10,092 bases of DNA from contig CAMEUH010000080.1 of the NCBI GenBank assembly GCA_945938055.1, forward strand, positions 1 to 10,092, in the 5' to 3' direction. The notes under the pieces were generated by a model. It had not been told where the DNA came from. It saw only the letters and a program-made list of their open reading frames with translations, and did no database searches. Source of the stretch: an uncultured Eubacteriaceae bacterium (lineage in GTDB: Bacteria; Bacillota; Clostridia; Lachnospirales; Lachnospiraceae). The translations under genes were made by a program, and so were the position numbers. Of this stretch, positions 7,801-10,092 are shown one piece after another (within the stretch, counting starts at the first letter, position 1; every line of letters starts with the position of its first letter).

Positions 7801-8383
7801 GTCTGTTCCGGCATTTATCAGTGGAAAGGAAGAAATGAAAGGCTCTGAAAGGGGAAGCGCATATCATAAGGTGATGGAAATTCTGGATTTTGAACGATGC
7901 ACGGATGAAGATTCCCTAAAGGAATTTCTCGCGGAATGTGAGAAAAACGGCAGAATTTCCAAAGAGTGGGTACAGGCGGTACGAATACAAGACATTCTGA
8001 AAATGATGCATTCGGAACTGGGAATTCTGATGAAAGAAGCATTTTTATCCGGCAGATTGTTCCGTGAACAGCAGTTTGTCATGGGCGTGGAGGCAGACCG
8101 CATCCATCCGGATTATGAGGAGGACAACATGATGCTGGTTCAGGGCGTAGTGGATGTTTATGCGGATATGGAGGAAGGACTGGTTCTGGCAGATTACAAA
8201 ACAGACAGGGTGCCAAAGGGAGAGGAAGGCAGAAAAATCCTTAAAGAACGCTATCAGACCCAGCTGGATTACTATGAACTGGCACTTTCCAGACTGACAG
8301 GGAAAGCGGTGGTACGTAAATCCATTTATTCTTTTTGTCTGCAGGAGGAAATTTTACTTTCGCGTGAAAATAATGCGTTATGA
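4844..8383 (+). CDS. addA: AddA, helicase-nuclease subunit of AddAB
   Basis: AddA has 1179 residues, near the usual 1200-1250. It is the superfamily 1A motor of AddAB, moving 3' to 5' on DNA and cutting the strand it tracks. All helicase motifs are present in order: Q-motif around WTSEQ (5-9), Walker A AAAGSGKT (24-31), Ia VTFTNAAAYEMK (57-68), Walker B DEYQD (399-403), III VGDVKQSIYRFR (428-439), IV LHNNFRS (465-471), V TIHKSKGLEFPVVF (771-784), and VI LYVAMTRAKEKL (846-857). The C-terminal RecB-family nuclease shows RGSAYHK (1003-1009), QGVVDVY (1100-1106), ADYKTD (1116-1121) and a following YQTQLDYYELAL stretch; H1008, D1104, D1117 and K1119 are the expected metal and catalytic residues. 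The frame stays open 17 codons further upstream inside addB, but only ATG 4844 has a ribosome binding site and yields the typical N-terminus. The gene appears intact. Confidence 0.97.
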   Translation: MAPVWTSEQKKVIELHDRNILVSAAAGSGKTAVLVQRILEMIADEKHPVDIDRLVIVTFTNAAAYEMKQRILAAIENRMEEEPDNLHLRRQQTLINHAQITTIDSFCLNIIRNYFSEIDLDPGFKVADEGELKLLMADTLDEVIEEYYDEGRPEFYEFVECYTPEKTDARLSDYVLNLYRAAQSNPWPKEWLVQCKEQYLFDSEEEFKDSRVMQFITEEMKIRLHSVQEILEELIRTASLPDGPYMYLEALQDDLTFVRRLTRAESFFECAQMISEHTYVRLSAKKDSNVDEEKKSYVKTTRDYVKKALSGMAEEAGSQNQETAFLLAKKCAPFMQVYIDLTMDFMERFDAKKRKKNLINFNDMEHLALQILVQKTEEELRYTKVADELSRKYEEILIDEYQDSNLVQEIILNSISRERFGHPNVFMVGDVKQSIYRFRLARPELFIEKYDSYGEQDGLYQKIELHNNFRSRESVLCSTNEVFEKIMKKEFGRIAYDDNARLYPAAVFPESSQTLGKTEVLILEHEDESDMTDTEAEAMLCAAWIQKIVQKEEYGCFDKERGEYRKLQYRDVVVLMRNARQNADVFVDTLESVGIPAVSESKSGYFDSHEVSILLSLLNIIDNPRQDIPFVAVLKSYFGGFTSNELAQIKASCRDKNFYDAFLLEDSDKKKKFLEFLDGLRKESEYLSIHELIWKIVYDTGYYDFVGTMPMGPERQANIDMLMEKAKTYESTSFHGLFNFVRYIERLKTYDVDYGEASLNSENDDVVRIMTIHKSKGLEFPVVFLTGTQRNFNQTDANQKLVIDSDLGIGTDYMDAALRIRHKTIVKKGLARKIRLAALSEEQRILYVAMTRAKEKLYVTGCVKNLEKAQERWMMEAHRKNLTYLEVTGHKSYLDMVMPAALAENSSFHVLMVKKDAFTSLCEKLEGAVFPSDVQDGRMDDEKEHFHYPYKIIDMPMKMTVSELKYLGQQEMEENSKPLIEQEITPSVPAFISGKEEMKGSERGSAYHKVMEILDFERCTDEDSLKEFLAECEKNGRISKEWVQAVRIQDILKMMHSELGILMKEAFLSGRLFREQQFVMGVEADRIHPDYEEDNMMLVQGVVDVYADMEEGLVLADYKTDRVPKGEEGRKILKERYQTQLDYYELALSRLTGKAVVRKSIYSFCLQEEILLSRENNAL

Positions 8384-8384
8384 T

Positions 8385-8413
8385 TTGCAAAGACCGAGGT
8401 TGTGTGGTAAAAT
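8385..8413 (+). promoter_or_regulatory. Sigma-A-type promoter of the downstream membrane protein gene
   Basis: TTGCAA (8385-8390, four of six -35 bases) is followed after exactly 17 bases by TAAAAT (8408-8413, five of six -10 bases), which is preceded by TGG as an extended -10. It begins one base after the addA stop. The expected transcript start is near 8420, leaving a leader of about 80 bases. It suggests that the next gene is not simply the tail of the addBA operon, although no terminator is visible after addA and read-through remains possible. Confidence 0.62.
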
Positions 8414-8436
8414 ATAGTAATATATTATGATTTATT

Positions 8437-8473
8437 AATCGGCATCAGGGCGCTTTACCAGAGTATGCCGGTT
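8437..8473 (+). promoter_or_regulatory. Hairpin in the 5' leader of the membrane protein gene
   Basis: AATCGGCAT (8437-8445) pairs with ATGCCGGTT (8465-8473): nine pairs including one G-U, with a 19-base loop. No T tract follows, so it is not a terminator. It ends 11 bases before the likely ribosome binding site. It could stabilise the mRNA, affect translation, or be the core of a small regulatory element; I recognise no known riboswitch consensus. Confidence 0.4.
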
Positions 8474-8484
8474 TAGGAAAACAC

Positions 8485-8490
8485 GGGGTG
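8485..8490 (+). promoter_or_regulatory. Likely ribosome binding site of the membrane protein gene
   Basis: GGGGTG matches the GAGGTG part of the Shine-Dalgarno consensus with one G-U wobble and lies nine bases before ATG 8500. It supports ATG 8500 over the in-frame GTG at 8488, which would have only AGGA (8475-8478) at nine-base spacing. Confidence 0.55.
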
Positions 8491-8499
8491 CGAGATAAG

Positions 8500-10092
8500 A
8501 TGAATGTAAAGAAGAATCCGTTTTATTATGTAAATGTAGTGGCATTTCTGGCTGTTTCCATTTATTCATTACTGGTATGCATAAATGTATTTAATCAACA
8601 GCCAATTGATTTGGATGCGGGACTGTGTGCGGTAATTGTATCAATGATTTTGTGTGTCGGGATGTATATGGTTCACACAACCAGAGTTGCAAATGTGTTG
8701 TATTCCAATCCAATCATGAAGGGAACAATCGAGGTTGTTTCAACACTTATTCTCCTGACGGTGGCGTATGTAATCCGTATCTACTGCGTGGGTGAGTTTG
8801 AATTGGATTTTTACCGGGAAGGAATTGTGATTGCATGTCTGCTTCTGGCATATCTTACCGCAAGAATGCTGAACCAGTTCGGATTCATAACATTACTGCT
8901 TCTTACCCCATGGCCGTATCTGGTTAGCACGAGTCATGTTTCCACGGAAGAACTGACAAAAATCCTTGCAATGCTTGCAGTATTGTTTGCTGGTTCCCTT
9001 GTGCTTTATCTTGTGCGGAAGAAGAAAACAGCAAAACTGGCAGTCATAGTATTGTTTGTGGCAGGAATTGTTGCGTATTTCTGTTACAGCACTTATGGAA
9101 GCGGTTTACATACGGTATTTGTGGAAAAATATGCTGAGTATCTGAAATATTTTGATGCGATGCTCGTGTTTGATCAGTTTGGAAGATTTTACTATATCGC
9201 CTGTGTTACGGCGGCAGTAATTGCGGCATTTCGCATGTGGGCCGGAAGAGGAAGTGCAGGAAGCCTGATGATGTTCATGGTAAATGCGACAGTCTTTACT
9301 ACGGTGGATTTTAATCTCGGAAGGGAATATCAGCTGCTGTTGTATGTATTCATGGCAATGGTTGCGGCAGGGGCATTTGGCGTAAGACCACGGTACATGG
9401 ATGAAGAGGTGGAATTAGGCGATAATCTGGAAAATGTTCCTGTGAATTATAATAAAAAAGATGCTGTCGAACTGACCTATATTGATGATAGTGAGTTAGA
9501 CAAGATGTTAGATACGCTTGATAAAAAGCCATTATATTCCACGGCACAGCCGTACTCTACAGCACAACAGCCGGGCACGGATGATCCGGGTTCAGAGGAA
9601 ATTCCTATCGAACTTCAGATGTATGATTCTATTGCCACGAAAGCGGAAGAAGAGAAGAAGAAGGCAGAAAAGGAAGCAGCTGAGCAGGCTGAGAAGGAGC
9701 GCTTAGCGGCAGAGCAGGCAGAAGCAGAGAGACTGGCAGCCCAAAAAGCCGAGGAAGAGCGCTTAGCGGCAGAACAGGCCGAGGCCGAACGTGTTGCTGC
9801 CGAACAGGCAGAAGCAGAGCGTTTAGCACAGGAGGCTGCCCAAAAAGAGGCTGCCCAAAAAGCCGAAGCAGAACGTCTTGCCGCAGAAAAGGCAGAAGAA
9901 GAGGAAAGAGCAGCCCGGATTCTTGCGGAAAAACTTGCATTAGAAAAGGCTGCAGCAGAGCGTGCGGCCGCAGAAAAAGCGGCAGAGGAAGCAAGGCTGG
10001 AGCGGATTGCAGCAGAAAGGGCTGCAGAAGAAGCAAAGGCAGAACGTTTAGCGGCAGAGAAGGCGGAAGCCGAACGTCTAGCGGCAGAGCAG
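8500..10092 (+). CDS. Polytopic membrane protein with long Ala/Glu-rich helical tail, 3' end missing
   Basis: I translated frame 1 by hand: it is open from ATG 8500 to the window edge, 531 codons with no stop. I do not recognise a family. Residues 8-294 hold about ten hydrophobic stretches, roughly 8-30, 41-58, 78-96, 108-124, 128-145, 152-173, 179-197, 231-247, 254-270 and 279-294. The most hydrophilic break (about 198-228, with EKYAEYLKYFDAMLVF) is probably an extra-membrane loop. Basic residues after helix six (RKKK, about 174-177) and before the first helix (MNVKKN) suggest a cytoplasmic N-terminus and, with an even helix count, a cytoplasmic tail. Residues 298-380 are acidic and low in complexity, with DDSELDKMLDTLDKKP and two YSTAQ repeats. 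From about 381 onward the chain is almost entirely A, E, K, Q, R and L, a TolA-like continuous helix. It has its own promoter after addA. A scaffold or tether between membrane and cytoplasm is plausible, but nothing visible proves a function. Confidence 0.85.
   Translation, partial: MNVKKNPFYYVNVVAFLAVSIYSLLVCINVFNQQPIDLDAGLCAVIVSMILCVGMYMVHTTRVANVLYSNPIMKGTIEVVSTLILLTVAYVIRIYCVGEFELDFYREGIVIACLLLAYLTARMLNQFGFITLLLLTPWPYLVSTSHVSTEELTKILAMLAVLFAGSLVLYLVRKKKTAKLAVIVLFVAGIVAYFCYSTYGSGLHTVFVEKYAEYLKYFDAMLVFDQFGRFYYIACVTAAVIAAFRMWAGRGSAGSLMMFMVNATVFTTVDFNLGREYQLLLYVFMAMVAAGAFGVRPRYMDEEVELGDNLENVPVNYNKKDAVELTYIDDSELDKMLDTLDKKPLYSTAQPYSTAQQPGTDDPGSEEIPIELQMYDSIATKAEEEKKKAEKEAAEQAEKERLAAEQAEAERLAAQKAEEERLAAEQAEAERVAAEQAEAERLAQEAAQKEAAQKAEAERLAAEKAEEEERAARILAEKLALEKAAAERAAAEKAAEEARLERIAAERAAEEAKAERLAAEKAEAERLAAEQ
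9697..9900 (+). repeat. Tandem 30-base coding repeat, ten-residue helical unit
   Basis: Units beginning with GAG/GAA plus an Arg codon start at 9697, 9727, 9757, 9787 and 9817, exactly 30 bases apart, and again at 9871 after a 54-base interval. The residue unit is approximately E-R-L-A-A-E-Q-A-E-A. Synonymous codons vary between units (CGC, AGA or CGT for Arg; TTA, CTG or CTT for Leu), so most of the repeat is old and kept at the protein level. Looser copies continue to the window edge. Confidence 0.75.
9832..9861 (+). repeat. Perfect 15-base tandem duplication
   Basis: GAGGCTGCCCAAAAA occurs twice in direct succession (9832-9846 and 9847-9861), encoding EAAQK twice. Identical codons, unlike the diverged units around it, suggest a recent slippage event. 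It falls where the regular 30-base spacing is broken. Confidence 0.85.

Noticed and set aside
9629..10036. Minus-strand Leu/Pro-rich ORF of 135 codons opposite the helical tail
   Set aside because: Its composition is the mirror of the Ala/Glu repeat codons; it has no start signal and is a shadow of the repeat.

Overview
The window looks like chromosomal DNA from a low-to-moderate GC, Gram-positive anaerobe of the Clostridia, most likely Lachnospiraceae. This rests on protein style: an AddAB helicase-nuclease rather than RecBCD, an AddB that keeps the iron-sulfur cysteines, an LCP-family cell-wall ligase, strong AGGAGG ribosome binding sites, and a small membrane-anchored protein of a type I associate with this family. 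No mobile element, CRISPR array, tRNA or rRNA is visible.

Layout. The left edge (2-784, +) is the C-terminal part of an LCP (LytR-CpsA-Psr) protein, closed by a strong intrinsic terminator (803-847). Converging on that terminator is a 146-residue single-pass membrane protein on the minus strand (858-1298) whose outer domain resembles a degenerate FMN-binding fold. Between its start and addB lies a 313-base intergenic region. It seems to carry overlapping divergent promoters and about 220 bases of strongly self-complementary sequence, either a structured 5' leader of addB or a separate small RNA of a family I cannot name. Then come addB (1612-4842) and addA (4844-8383), one base apart and translationally coupled. 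Together they encode the two-subunit AddAB nuclease-helicase that resects double-strand breaks for RecA-dependent repair.

Two bases after the addA stop a good sigma-A-type promoter (8385-8413) begins, so the last gene is probably a separate transcription unit. That gene (8500 to the right edge, incomplete) encodes a polytopic membrane protein with about ten hydrophobic segments, then an acidic linker, then a very long Ala/Glu/Lys/Arg-rich helical tail made of roughly ten-residue repeats. It has no stop codon inside the window.

The AddAB pair is standard machinery. The parts that merit a second look are the structured RNA upstream of addB, the unrecognised membrane protein with its TolA-like tail and repeat expansion, and the divergent FMN-binding-like protein.
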